From contig NZ_CP145905.1 of assembly GCF_036894955.1 (NCBI RefSeq), forward strand, positions 1,929,501-1,993,500: a stretch of DNA of 64,000 bases. Direction: 5' to 3'. The first letter of the stretch is position 1, and each line of letters opens with the position of its first letter. The stretch comes from Paenibacillus sp. KS-LC4 (lineage in GTDB: Bacteria > Bacillota > Bacilli > Paenibacillales > Paenibacillaceae). The position numbers and the translations under genes were made by a program. Positions 1 to 7,937 of the stretch are shown one piece after another. The notes below the pieces were generated by a model. That model saw nothing but the letters and a program-made list of their open reading frames with translations, made no database searches and was not told where the DNA came from.

Positions 1-1
1 A

Positions 2-280
2 GATGAGGCTGGCAAAATGAATTTGTCCATCGTCGAAACGGGCGGCGCTATTTTGTCTATATCGCAGTTTACATTGTATGGAGACAGCCGCAAAGGCCGG
101 AGACCTAACTTTATGGCTGCTGCGCGCCCAGAACAGGCTGAGCCGCTCTACGAGCAGTTTAATGCCTATCTTCGTCAGCAGCATGGGCTGCAAGTGGAGA
201 CGGGGCGTTTTGGCGCTATGATGGATGTGTCGCTCGTCAATTGGGGGCCTGTAACATTGATTTTGGACAGCAAGGAGTAG
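2..280 (+). CDS. dtd: D-aminoacyl-tRNA deacylase, C-terminal part
   Basis: This reading frame is open at the left edge, so only the C-terminal 92 residues are visible. It carries the two signature motifs of the Dtd family, SQFTLYGD and, near the end, GPVT. Dtd removes D-amino acids wrongly attached to tRNA. The position just ahead of hisS-aspS matches the order in Bacillus, where dtd precedes hisS. The internal Met at base 17 is not the start, because the frame continues upstream of it and the conserved fold needs the missing N-terminus. Confidence 0.93.
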   Translation, partial: DEAGKMNLSIVETGGAILSISQFTLYGDSRKGRRPNFMAAARPEQAEPLYEQFNAYLRQQHGLQVETGRFGAMMDVSLVNWGPVTLILDSKE

Positions 281-320
281 AGCAGAGCCGTAAAGAGCAG
301 TTGCACTTGCAGAGGATTCC

Positions 321-1001
321 TTAATTCATTTCCTCTTTCGCAGCAACCTGCGTTTTTATTTCTGTAAACAATTCTTCTTTAGTCAAACCGGTTATTTGAT
401 CAATAGCGGCTAGTTCAATCTGCTCCGTTTCGAAATGAATCGTATCGTTTTGCTCAGTCGTTAAAGAAAGCTCCTTATTTTCTGTATTTACTTTCAAAGC
501 AACGCTGCCGAAAGAATCCACTTCTGCTTGAAAGGGTACTGAAGAAGGGCCGAACACATCCTTAGTCTGTGCTTTTTTCAAAAACAAGACATACGTCTGA
601 TCAAAATCGGGCTTGCTGTAGTTGGGCGAATTGAGCAGCGCTTCATAGTTCACTTCATCTACTGTATGTTTTAATAAAATATTATGTGGGATGGAAATAT
701 GAATCGTGCCTTCAACCTCGCCCAGCAAGGCCTCCTCAATTACAAAGGAATACACCTCGCTAAAATGGTTTTCTCCCATGTTCCAATCCTCAATAAACTT
801 CACGTAGCGGCCGGATACCACATAATCGGAATGATGAACTAATCCTGCTACATCGCCGCTGACCGCATAATCGGGTGCATAATTTACATAATACGCAGCA
901 GGCATTCCCTTCTCTTTTGTTATAAATAAAACTACTGCGGCCATGAGTGCTGCACATAACACTGAAATTAGCAGCATTCGAACATTCCATCGTATCGTCA
1001 T
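321..1001 (-). CDS. membrane-anchored protein of unknown function
   Basis: The product has 226 residues with an N-terminal membrane segment (about residues 8-27) and no further hydrophobic stretch, so it is probably anchored with an extracytoplasmic domain. I do not recognise the domain with certainty. Stretches such as YVVSGRYVKF and a following beta-rich part resemble secreted proteins of unknown function in bacilli. It lies 18 bp downstream of the metalloprotease gene on the same strand, so the two are probably co-transcribed and may act together outside the cell. Confidence 0.75.
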   Translation of the reverse strand: MTIRWNVRMLLISVLCAALMAAVVLFITKEKGMPAAYYVNYAPDYAVSGDVAGLVHHSDYVVSGRYVKFIEDWNMGENHFSEVYSFVIEEALLGEVEGTIHISIPHNILLKHTVDEVNYEALLNSPNYSKPDFDQTYVLFLKKAQTKDVFGPSSVPFQAEVDSFGSVALKVNTENKELSLTTEQNDTIHFETEQIELAAIDQITGLTKEELFTEIKTQVAAKEEMN

Positions 1002-1019
1002 GATGACTTCCTCCTTTAA

Positions 1020-1574
1020 TTATTTTGGATAAAGGGTATTTATTCCGTTTTTGTCATCGGTTTGCGGCAAGTATACGTTCTCCCTGTTTCGACTTGAATT
1101 CATAATAGCCGTCACAGGAGCAGAGCTATGACCAAGACCAAGGGCGTGGCCTAATTCATGTCCGGTAGTGCTCCTTCTAGTTTGGGGAAAATTCACAACA
1201 CTTGGGTTCCCTATATTGATATCTGCGGTAAAGTAGCTGGTTGAAGTTGTACCTGGGCTCACATAAGTAATGCATGCCCCATACATCGAAGGATCATCGA
1301 CATTTTGAGTGCCAACGGTGCTGAAGGTTGAAGTATTAAGCGCCGAAAGATTAAATTTTATTTTACTTTGGGCACTATTCCAATCAGAGACGGCGGTGTC
1401 GAAAGCAGCTTTATAAGTCGTATTAGTGGTAGCGTATTTTACATATACGTTGTAGGTACTATTGACGGACTTTGGCCATTTGTGGCCGGTAAACGTAAAG
1501 GCGAAAGCGGTTGACGTAAAAATGAGAGCCGGCAGTAGTAAGATGGCAGCGGTCAGCAAAGATTTTTTCCTCAT
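1020..1574 (-). CDS. secreted matrixin-like zinc metalloprotease
   Basis: The product has 184 residues. A signal peptide covers about residues 1-25 (basic start, hydrophobic core, AFA end). The zinc motif HELGHALGLGH fits the metzincin HExxHxxGxxH pattern, and the AIMNSS stretch after it supplies the Met-turn. The C-terminal DKNGINTLYPK is typical of matrixin (M10) catalytic domains. No pro-domain or cysteine switch is visible, so this is a minimal secreted enzyme. The next gene, 18 bp downstream, encodes a membrane-anchored protein. Confidence 0.88.
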   Translation of the reverse strand: MRKKSLLTAAILLLPALIFTSTAFAFTFTGHKWPKSVNSTYNVYVKYATTNTTYKAAFDTAVSDWNSAQSKIKFNLSALNTSTFSTVGTQNVDDPSMYGACITYVSPGTTSTSYFTADINIGNPSVVNFPQTRRSTTGHELGHALGLGHSSAPVTAIMNSSRNRENVYLPQTDDKNGINTLYPK

Positions 1575-1932
1575 TATTTCATGCCCCTTTTTTGATTTTT
1601 CTTACTGGTAAATTACTGTATACCTTTTTCTGTGCACGACTAAGCGCTTATAGGAAACGATTGCGCACGAATCGGACATAACCTTATGACGAACAAAAAA
1701 CAGGATATGTTTCATTTTCTGGATATTATTTCAAATTAATTAATAGTGATAGGCTTGAGATGTATCTTTCAAGCGGCATGAATGGCAATTGGACCAGCAT
1801 CATGCTGGGGTGAAGATTAGGAGGGAGTCCTTCTGGATACAATAGGGGAGAGAATGGGCGCGGTTCAAGCATTCGGCAGCGATTGGCCGTGGCTGAGCGC
1901 CTGTTTATTTTGTACCGGAGGCGAATGAACGC
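1575..1932. other. intergenic stretch, no gene recognised
   Basis: This stretch lies between the metalloprotease start and a small ORF on the other strand. It is AT-rich near the protease, where the promoter of that gene must be. Short overlapping frames exist on both strands around 1730-2000, but none has a convincing ribosome binding site or protein-like composition. Confidence 0.4.
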
Positions 1933-2106
1933 ATGCATCAATCCCGCAAGGAGCAAGGGCTGGAGCGGATTAGCCGCAAGCTGCTGCATGCCGATCGGCA
2001 TGAAGCCATCAGGCTATCACAACTGGAGGAGGACATGGAGGCGGCAGAGGAATGGGCAGGCTTTCCAGCTGCTGCCGGCAAGCGGAGCGACAAAATGGAC
2101 ACGTAA
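1933..2106 (+). CDS. small hypothetical protein, 57 residues
   Basis: ATG 1933 is preceded by GGAGG at about 1917-1921 with a normal gap. The predicted peptide is highly charged and helix-prone (RKEQGLERISRKLL, then LSQLEEDMEAAEEW) and lacks hydrophobic runs. It looks like a real small cytoplasmic protein rather than a chance frame. I do not recognise a family. A longer overlapping frame from 1883 to 2110 gives a much less protein-like translation and is rejected. Confidence 0.45.
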   Translation: MHQSRKEQGLERISRKLLHADRHEAIRLSQLEEDMEAAEEWAGFPAAAGKRSDKMDT

Positions 2107-2190
2107 ATGAACACGTAGTATGGAGCCGAATGCATTTAGGGTACACGCCGGGCAAAAAATCGGCAGCAGGAAATAAAACGCTTTCTAAAC

Positions 2191-2245
2191 TGTAATGTTA
2201 CTGTAATCAAACGATAACGCTATTTTAACATCGCAAGCCTATAAT
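2191..2245 (+). promoter_or_regulatory. PhoP-box-like 11-bp repeat array with a -10 box
   Basis: Four related hexamers start at 2191, 2202, 2213 and 2224: TGTAAT, TGTAAT, GATAAC and TTTAAC. They are spaced exactly 11 bp apart. A perfect TATAAT lies at 2240-2245. Direct repeats of TTAACA-like hexamers at 11-bp period placed over the -35 region are the known layout of PhoP-activated promoters in bacilli. The hexamers are degenerate, so phosphate control is an inference. Confidence 0.45.
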
Positions 2246-2285
2246 AGACCTCGACCCCCTTTTTTAAAATATAAATTACTTTTGG

Positions 2286-2312
2286 ACCTGCAAGGTGATT
2301 GCAGGTTTTTTT
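2286..2312 (+). terminator. intrinsic terminator of a short transcript
   Basis: A perfect 7-bp stem (CCTGCAA/TTGCAGG) with a 5-nt loop is followed by seven T. It lies only about 60 bp after the likely start of the PhoP-like promoter, and no ORF lies between them. Confidence 0.8.
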
Positions 2313-2374
2313 CTGTCTACTAATGGGCATACGGCTGTTTCTCTATATTTGGGCTGATAAAGCTGAATCGCAGC

Positions 2375-2403
2375 TTGACTTTCTGATGTCGCCCAAGTAA
2401 AAT
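2375..2403 (+). promoter_or_regulatory. promoter of the hisS T-box leader
   Basis: TTGACT at 2375-2380 and TAAAAT at 2398-2403 are separated by 17 bp, a near-consensus housekeeping promoter. It sits at the expected distance upstream of the T-box leader. Confidence 0.8.
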
Positions 2404-2409
2404 GAAGCA

Positions 2410-2736
2410 TCAGCATCATTCACTATAATGATTTCATGATGGAACAAAGTAATCCATGCGCATATATGCAGAGAGGAATGCCTTAGGCTGCAAGCATTCT
2501 TATAATGGCGGGATGAACAGACTTTCCGGAGAACAGACGGTGAACGTTAGCCTGCTGGGGCTTAAGCTCTAGGCAAGCGATTGTTTCAGTAGCCGTACTG
2601 CGGGTGACGGGCGTTAACCGTCTTCAAGCGAGCTTCTGTCTTAGGGCAGCCGTCTCGGAATGTGGGTGGTACCACGGGAGCTATACTCTCGTCCCTGACA
2701 GCAATAGTTGCTGTTCAGGGGCGGGAGTTTTTTGCT
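2410..2736 (+). promoter_or_regulatory. T-box leader of hisS-aspS
   Basis: The T-box core GGTGGTACCACG lies at 2666-2677. It is followed by a strong terminator (arms from 2685, ending in a T-run near 2736) whose left side overlaps the antiterminator region. Such leaders sense uncharged tRNA and let transcription pass into the synthetase genes. I could not assign the specifier codon by eye. For a hisS-aspS operon His or Asp would be expected. Confidence 0.9.
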
Positions 2737-2738
2737 TT

Positions 2739-2832
2739 AAATATAAGACTTTATAAGTTTTACACTTACGACTGGCTTATATTTCACCGCAAAATGAGCC
2801 ATGCCGTCATCACAAGGCGAGTGCTGTTTTGC
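2739..2832 (+). repeat. dispersed double-hairpin repeat, copy A
   Basis: The left half is an AT-rich palindrome with arms AAATATAAG (2739-2747) and CTTATATTT (2776-2784). The right half is a second hairpin with GCAAAA (2789-2794) pairing TTTTGC (2827-2832). It lies between the T-box terminator and the hisS start, in sense orientation, 43 bp from the ATG. The closer of the second stem differs from the other copies but still pairs. Confidence 0.65.
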
Positions 2833-2875
2833 TTGTTCTTATGTTTTATTAGCAGCAGGTCAGGAGGAAAAAGAC

Positions 2876-4126
2876 ATGGCATTTCAAAAATTACCCGGAA
2901 CGCAGGATATGCTGCCAAGCTCAATCGACAGCTGGCAGTTCGTCGAGCAGAAGGCGCGTGAAATATGCCGCCGCTTTAATTTTCGCGAAATTCGTACGCC
3001 GATCTTCGAAGCGACCGAGCTGTTCCAGCGCGGCGTGGGAGAAACAACGGACGTCGTGGAGAAAGAGATGTATACGTTCACGGATCGCGGCAATCGCAGC
3101 GTAACGCTTCGTCCAGAGGGCACGGCTGGTGTCGTCCGGGCATTCGTTGAAAATAAACTGTTTGGCGAGCCGGATTTGACGAAGCTGTATTATATCGGGC
3201 CTATGTTCCGCTATGAGCGCCAGCAAGCGGGGCGTTACCGTCAGTTTCACCAGTTCGGCGTAGAAGCGATGGGCTCGGTTAATCCGGCGCTTGATGCCGA
3301 GGTTATCGCCTTGGGCTATACGTTTTATACCGAGGTTGGGCTTAAAGGAGTACGCGTCGAAATCAATTCCGTCGGTACGCCAGCAGTAAGAAGTGCCTTC
3401 CGCGAGCGCCTGCTTGCTTTCCTTGAGCCGAAGCGCGAGCTGCTGTGCAAGGATTGCCAGTCACGGATGGATCGCAATCCGCTGCGCGTGCTGGACTGCA
3501 AGGTTGATCAGAAGCATTTTGAAGGTGCTCCGTCGATTTTGGATAGTTTGGACGAGGAATGCTCGACGCATTTTGAAAAGGTGAAGGCGTATTTGACGGC
3601 AATGAACATTCCGTTTGATGTCAATTCGAAGCTGGTTCGTGGCCTTGATTATTATACGCATACCGCTTTTGAATTTAAAGCGGAGGGCATCGGTGCAATA
3701 GATACGGTTGGCGGCGGCGGACGCTATAATGGACTCGTTGCCGATATTGGCGGACCGGATCAGCCGGGCGTTGGTCTAGGCCTTGGGCTGGAGCGGACGA
3801 TTTTGCTGCTTGAGCATCAGAAGGTGGAAGGCATCAAGGAAACGAGTCAGGTCGACGTTTACGTCATCAGCCTTGGCGAGGCAGCGGAGCGCGAGGCGAC
3901 TAAGATCGTACATGACCTGCGTGCAGCTGGCTTGCGCGCTGACCGTGACTACACGGATCGCAAGATGAAGGCGCAGATGAAGTCAGCGGATCGCTTCAAG
4001 GCACGTTATACCGCCATTCTCGGCGATGACGAGCTTGCGCGCGGCGAAATTGCCCTGAAAAATATGGAAAGCGGCGAGCAGCGCACCGTAGCGATCGGCG
4101 AGCTGGCAGCAGCGATTCAAGCTTAG
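2876..4126 (+). CDS. hisS: histidyl-tRNA synthetase
   Basis: The product has 416 residues, the usual length for bacterial HisRS. It attaches histidine to tRNA-His in the cytoplasm. Class II motif 2 (FRYERQQAGRYRQFHQ), the histidine-specific LVRGLDYYT and GGGGRYNGL, and motif 3 (GLGLGLERTILL) are all visible, followed by the C-terminal anticodon-binding domain. The start at 2876 is chosen because AGGAGG (2862-2867) lies 8 bp upstream and the protein then begins MAFQKLPGTQD, as in relatives. A longer in-frame extension to 2801 crosses the leader and is rejected. It is the first gene of the T-box operon. Confidence 0.97.
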   Translation: MAFQKLPGTQDMLPSSIDSWQFVEQKAREICRRFNFREIRTPIFEATELFQRGVGETTDVVEKEMYTFTDRGNRSVTLRPEGTAGVVRAFVENKLFGEPDLTKLYYIGPMFRYERQQAGRYRQFHQFGVEAMGSVNPALDAEVIALGYTFYTEVGLKGVRVEINSVGTPAVRSAFRERLLAFLEPKRELLCKDCQSRMDRNPLRVLDCKVDQKHFEGAPSILDSLDEECSTHFEKVKAYLTAMNIPFDVNSKLVRGLDYYTHTAFEFKAEGIGAIDTVGGGGRYNGLVADIGGPDQPGVGLGLGLERTILLLEHQKVEGIKETSQVDVYVISLGEAAEREATKIVHDLRAAGLRADRDYTDRKMKAQMKSADRFKARYTAILGDDELARGEIALKNMESGEQRTVAIGELAAAIQA

Positions 4127-4219
4127 AGACTGCGACGAAATAAAGTGCCGCACCGGTTACTTATTTCCTCTCAGCTCCTTCGTTCACACAATTTTTTAAA
4201 TAAAAGGAGCCTAACCATT

Positions 4220-6040
4220 ATGTTGAAAACACATCCATGTGGAAAATTAACGAAAAGCGATATTGGACAAACGGTTATTTTGAACGGCTGGGTACAGCGT
4301 CGTCGTGATCTAGGCGGCGTATTGTTTATTGATCTCCGCGACCGTACAGGTATCGTGCAAACAGTTTTTAACCCTGATTTTTCCGGCGATGCGCTGGCGA
4401 TTGCTGACCGTGCCCGCAACGAATTCGTACTTGCCGTTCAAGGCACAGTCGTTGAGCGCGATCCTGAGACGGTTAACGCGAACCTGGAAACAGGCGAAAT
4501 TGAAGTGCGCGTTGAAAAAATCGAAATTATGAACGCGGCAAAAACACCGCCATTCCCAATTGAGGATGGCGTCGAAGTAGATGAGTCGCTTCGTTTGAAA
4601 TATCGTTACCTTGACCTGCGTCGTCCAGAAATGCAAAAAACATTGCTGCTCCGTTCGAAAGCAGCGAAAATTTTCCGCGACTTCCTTGACGGAGAAGGCT
4701 TTATTGACGTTGAAACGCCAATTTTGACGAAGAGCTCACCAGAAGGTGCACGTGATTATTTGGTGCCTAGCCGTGTGCATGAAGGCGAATTTTTTGCCCT
4801 GCCGCAATCGCCGCAAATTTTCAAGCAATTGCTAATGGTTGGCGGCATTGAGCGTTATTATCAAATCGCTCGCTGCTTCCGCGATGAGGATCTTCGCGCA
4901 GACCGTCAGCCTGAGTTTACACAAGTCGATATCGAAACGTCCTTCCTGTCGCAGGATCAATTGCTGGGCATGATGGAGCAGCTTGCTGCAAGATTGTTCC
5001 GCGAGACGGTAGGCGTAGAGCTTGCGCTTCCGTTCCAGCGTATTACGTATGAAGATGCAATCAACAAATATGGCTCCGATAAGCCTGATCTGCGCTTCGG
5101 CATGGAAATTCAAGATATTACCGATATTGTTTCCACAAGCGATGTGAAGGTATTCGCAAGCGTAGCAGCATCCGGCGGCGTCGTGAAGGCGTTCAATGCG
5201 AAAGGCTGCGGCGGCTGGAGCCGTAAAGAGCTTGACGATTTGCAGCCGTTCGCTGCTCGTTATGGCGGTAAAGGCCTAGCTTGGATCACAGTTAAGGATG
5301 GCGAATGGCGCGGTCCAATCGTGAAATTCCTTAAACCGGAGGAAATCGCGGCATTGACTGAGCGTCTGCAAGTAGAAGATGGCGACCTGCTGACCTTCTC
5401 CGCTGACAAGAAAAAAGTTGTTGTTGATGTCATGGGCAACCTGCGCCTGAAAGTGGGCCGCGAGCTTGGCTTGATCGACGACACTAAATTCAAGTTTGTA
5501 TGGGTTGTAGACTTCCCGCTGCTTGGCTGGGATGAGGATGCGCAGCGCTATGTAGCCGAGCATCATCCGTTCACACGTCCGCATGAGGATGATCTGCATC
5601 TGTTTGATACAGATCCAGGAAAAATTCGCGCACAAGCTTACGATATCGTCCTGAACGGCTATGAAGTAGGCGGCGGCTCGATGCGGATTTACAAGCGTGA
5701 GGTACAGGAGAAAATGTTTGCTGCGCTTGGTCTGTCCATGGAAACAGCGCAAGAGAACTTTGGATACCTGCTGGATGCTTTCGAGTACGGTACGCCTCCG
5801 CATGGCGGAATCGCATTCGGCTTTGACCGTCTCATCATGCTGCTGGCTGGCCGTACGAACCTGCGTGAAACGATCGCATTCCCGAAAACAGCGAACGCAA
5901 CCGATTTGCTGTGCAATGCGCCGTCCGAGGTTGAGCTGTCCCAATTAGAGCAGCTTCATATCCGTACAGTGCCTAAGCCTGCAAAACAGCCTGCACCTGT
6001 AGGAGCAGCACCAGAAGCGCCTCAAGCGCCACAGGCTTAA
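4220..6040 (+). CDS. aspS: aspartyl-tRNA synthetase
   Basis: The product has 606 residues: an N-terminal OB-fold anticodon domain ([20 protein letters not shown]), the class II catalytic core with motif 2 ([18 protein letters not shown]) and motif 3 ([12 protein letters not shown]), and the bacterial GAD insert. The start at 4220 has AAAGGAG upstream and gives [10 protein letters not shown]. The frame is open further upstream, but that part is not conserved-looking. The last 20 or so residues are an Ala/Pro-rich tail, which is unusual and probably disordered. It lies 93 bp after hisS, so both likely depend on the same T-box leader. Confidence 0.97.
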   Translation: MLKTHPCGKLTKSDIGQTVILNGWVQRRRDLGGVLFIDLRDRTGIVQTVFNPDFSGDALAIADRARNEFVLAVQGTVVERDPETVNANLETGEIEVRVEKIEIMNAAKTPPFPIEDGVEVDESLRLKYRYLDLRRPEMQKTLLLRSKAAKIFRDFLDGEGFIDVETPILTKSSPEGARDYLVPSRVHEGEFFALPQSPQIFKQLLMVGGIERYYQIARCFRDEDLRADRQPEFTQVDIETSFLSQDQLLGMMEQLAARLFRETVGVELALPFQRITYEDAINKYGSDKPDLRFGMEIQDITDIVSTSDVKVFASVAASGGVVKAFNAKGCGGWSRKELDDLQPFAARYGGKGLAWITVKDGEWRGPIVKFLKPEEIAALTERLQVEDGDLLTFSADKKKVVVDVMGNLRLKVGRELGLIDDTKFKFVWVVDFPLLGWDEDAQRYVAEHHPFTRPHEDDLHLFDTDPGKIRAQAYDIVLNGYEVGGGSMRIYKREVQEKMFAALGLSMETAQENFGYLLDAFEYGTPPHGGIAFGFDRLIMLLAGRTNLRETIAFPKTANATDLLCNAPSEVELSQLEQLHIRTVPKPAKQPAPVGAAPEAPQAPQA

Positions 6041-6041
6041 T

Positions 6042-6072
6042 GGAAGGGGCGGGCGAAATGGCCCGCCTTCCT
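6042..6072. other. hairpin after aspS without a T-run
   Basis: A GC-rich inverted repeat (GGAAGG-GGCGGGC against GCCCGCCTTCC) follows the aspS stop. No T-run follows on either strand, so it may stabilise the hisS-aspS message rather than terminate it. Read-through into tcdA is possible. Confidence 0.5.
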
Positions 6073-6118
6073 ACCCTAGATGCATGGAATAGATAACAGA
6101 AGGGACGGCGATTTTTAG

Positions 6119-6874
6119 ATGCTGCACCAATTTTCACGCACGGAGCTGGCAATCGGCCCGGAGGGCCTTGAGCTGATGAAGGGGAGTACGGTAGCGGTGC
6201 TTGGTATTGGCGGCGTGGGCGGCATTGCTGCTGAGGCGCTAGCCCGTACAGGCATTGGCCGTATTATATTAGTCGATAAAGATGTTGTCGATATTACAAA
6301 CGTCAATCGCCAGATTCATGCGCTTACGACGACCGTCGGCGAGCCAAAGGCAGAATTGATGCGCGACCGCATTAAGCTCATTAACCCGGAGTGCGACGCG
6401 GTATCTCTTCGGATGTTTTATACAGAAGAGACGTTTGAGAAGTTTTTTGAATATCCGATTGATTATGTGGTCGATGCTTCCGATACGATTTCGTACAAAA
6501 TCCATTTGATTAAGCAGTGCCTGGAGCGCAAAATTCCGATTATTTCGAGCATGGGCGCCGCTAACAAAATGGACCCGACGAAATTTGAAGTTGTCGATAT
6601 TTCCAAAACCCATACCGATCCTATTGCCCGCGTTGTGCGGCAGAGACTGCGCAAGGAAGGCATTCAGAAAGGCGTGAAGGTTGTGTTCTCCTCGGAGACA
6701 CCGAAGAAGCCGCGTCAAGATGTGACGCAGCGCATCGTGCCCGAGAATGCGCCAGAAATTCGCAAGGCACAGCAGCCGCCAGCGAGCAATGCATTTGTTC
6801 CTCCAGTGGCGGGGCTGATTATGGTCAGCGTGGTCGTACAGGACCTGCTGGCAAAGGCAGATATTACCGTCTAG
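6119..6874 (+). CDS. tcdA: tRNA threonylcarbamoyladenosine dehydratase
   Basis: The product has 251 residues of the ThiF/E1-like family. TcdA (YrvM/CsdL) uses ATP to dehydrate t6A37 of tRNA to cyclic t6A. The nucleotide-binding VLGIGGVGG motif is near residue 28, followed by VDKDVVDITNVNRQ and the VDASDT segment typical of this branch. The conserved MGAANKMDP lies mid-protein. It follows aspS by 78 bp, as in Bacillus, and a strong terminator lies 30 bp downstream. Confidence 0.93.
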   Translation: MLHQFSRTELAIGPEGLELMKGSTVAVLGIGGVGGIAAEALARTGIGRIILVDKDVVDITNVNRQIHALTTTVGEPKAELMRDRIKLINPECDAVSLRMFYTEETFEKFFEYPIDYVVDASDTISYKIHLIKQCLERKIPIISSMGAANKMDPTKFEVVDISKTHTDPIARVVRQRLRKEGIQKGVKVVFSSETPKKPRQDVTQRIVPENAPEIRKAQQPPASNAFVPPVAGLIMVSVVVQDLLAKADITV

Positions 6875-6903
6875 GCAAGCCCGGCTTTTTGCCAAATAAA
6901 ATA

Positions 6904-6949
6904 AACCAGAGCGGACATGCATAGGCATGTCAGGGGCTCTGGTTTTTTT
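6904..6949. terminator. bidirectional terminator between tcdA and the FusB-like gene
   Basis: Arms AACCAGAG and CTCTGGTT enclose a further inner stem (GACATGC/GCATGTC). Seven T follow on the + strand, and an AT-rich run follows on the - strand, fitting the convergent genes on both sides. Confidence 0.88.
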
Positions 6950-6964
6950 GTTGCATATCTTTGC

Positions 6965-7618
6965 TTAACTGATTACCGCATGGATGAACTTCTCTAGTGC
7001 AGTCGTATCTGTAATGTTTTTATTGCAGTCCTCGCTTTTGGCGCACATATAGTTTCCGACGGCTTTGTAGTAGTCGGGTGATGTGCCCGCAGGCCTTTTT
7101 TTCGTTATGGCGGAAAATAAAGCAAGCTCCTCAAACCGATTGCATACAAAGCAATAGTTTTTCTTGTTCGTCGGGCTGTAGCGGCCTTCGACGCCAACAA
7201 ACTGCCCATTTACGGGATAAACGATGAACAGCTTATTGCTCGCAATATCAATCCAGCTTAAATAAGTGACATAGCGATAGTCGATAGCGGCTAGATCGGG
7301 CAGCTTAAGCTTTTTATTTTTGGGAAAAAGCTTCTGTATTTGTTTGGCCGTAATGGCTGGAAACTCTGTCAAATAGGCTTCCAGATCCCGCAAATACTTG
7401 GCAAAATCCTCTTTCGTCCTCAGCGTTGAAATAGCTTCAAGCATTTGCTTCTGCTCGGCGGTGGTGTCTTTGAACATCTCCATAATGTTAGATTCTGTCG
7501 TATATTTAACGGACTCCAAAACTAACAAATCAACAACTGTGCCAAGCGCATGCTGCAAAATACCGGCTTGTTTTTTTATCTCATTATATTGATGGTTTCT
7601 AATAAATGGTTCACGCAT
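6965..7618 (-). CDS. FusB/FusC-type elongation factor G-binding protein
   Basis: The product has 217 residues, close to FusB (213). The N-terminal half is helical. The C-terminal half holds a treble-clef zinc finger with cysteines in CFVCNRF and in YMCAKSEDC, as in the FBP/FusB family. FusB-type proteins bind EF-G and release it from fusidic-acid-stalled ribosomes, and chromosomal homologues occur widely in Bacillales. Whether this one protects against fusidic acid cannot be read from sequence. Its leader carries its own promoter, a short ORF and a hairpin covering the ribosome binding site, which suggests regulated translation. Confidence 0.82.
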   Translation of the reverse strand: MREPFIRNHQYNEIKKQAGILQHALGTVVDLLVLESVKYTTESNIMEMFKDTTAEQKQMLEAISTLRTKEDFAKYLRDLEAYLTEFPAITAKQIQKLFPKNKKLKLPDLAAIDYRYVTYLSWIDIASNKLFIVYPVNGQFVGVEGRYSPTNKKNYCFVCNRFEELALFSAITKKRPAGTSPDYYKAVGNYMCAKSEDCNKNITDTTALEKFIHAVIS

Positions 7619-7629
7619 GTAGGTTCAGC

Positions 7630-7663
7630 CCCTTATTTGTTTTGATGATGCAGAAAATAAGGT
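7630..7663 (-). promoter_or_regulatory. hairpin sequestering the RBS of the FusB-like gene
   Basis: On the - strand, CCTTATTT (7656-7663) pairs perfectly with AAATAAGG (7632-7639) across a 16-nt loop. The AAGGGG ribosome binding site of the FusB-like gene lies in the distal arm. This arrangement would hold back translation until the hairpin is opened. Confidence 0.6.
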
Positions 7664-7746
7664 GCAAAGCCAAGTATTAGAAACGACAAAAGCGTGGCTG
7701 GGAAATAACGTATCAGTTATGAGTACGCCCATGCAAAGTATCGCTT

Positions 7747-7803
7747 CTAAAACAAGCTCTGCAACGGGCTGCGCCAATCCGGCAATCTCGTATTGCCATC
7801 CAT
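7747..7803 (-). CDS. putative 18-residue leader peptide
   Basis: The ATG at 7803 (reading leftward) has AAAAAGGGGG five bases upstream, a very strong ribosome binding site. The frame encodes MDGNTRLPDWRSPLQSLF and stops at 7747. It lies about 25 bases into the predicted transcript of the FusB-like gene and 128 bp before that gene's start. Short translated leaders ahead of a sequestered binding site are the hallmark of ribosome-stalling attenuation. Its translation is inferred only. Confidence 0.5.
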   Translation of the reverse strand: MDGNTRLPDWRSPLQSLF

Positions 7804-7834
7804 ACCGACCCCCTTTTTCAATGAATTACCGTAT

Positions 7835-7863
7835 ATTATAATCAAAAAAACCTTCTTTCTCAA
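7835..7863 (-). promoter_or_regulatory. promoter of the FusB-like gene
   Basis: Read on the - strand, TTGAGA (7858-7863) and TATAAT (7835-7840) are separated by 17 bp. The predicted start near 7828 leaves a leader of about 210 nt before the coding region. Confidence 0.75.
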
Positions 7864-7937
7864 CAGCTAGCCCCATGGCGCGATAAAAAGCGAATATGCT
7901 ATGATCGAAAGGAATAGAAAAGAAGGTTGTGAGGCAG

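Noticed and set aside
5276..5944. Frame of 222 codons antisense to aspS
   Set aside because: The overlapping aspS is complete and conserved. The antisense frame has no ribosome binding site and an unlikely composition.
6041..6118. Place where B. subtilis has a 6S RNA gene (between aspS and yrvM)
   Set aside because: The gap here is only 78 bp, too short for a 6S RNA of about 190 nt, and holds only a GC-rich hairpin.
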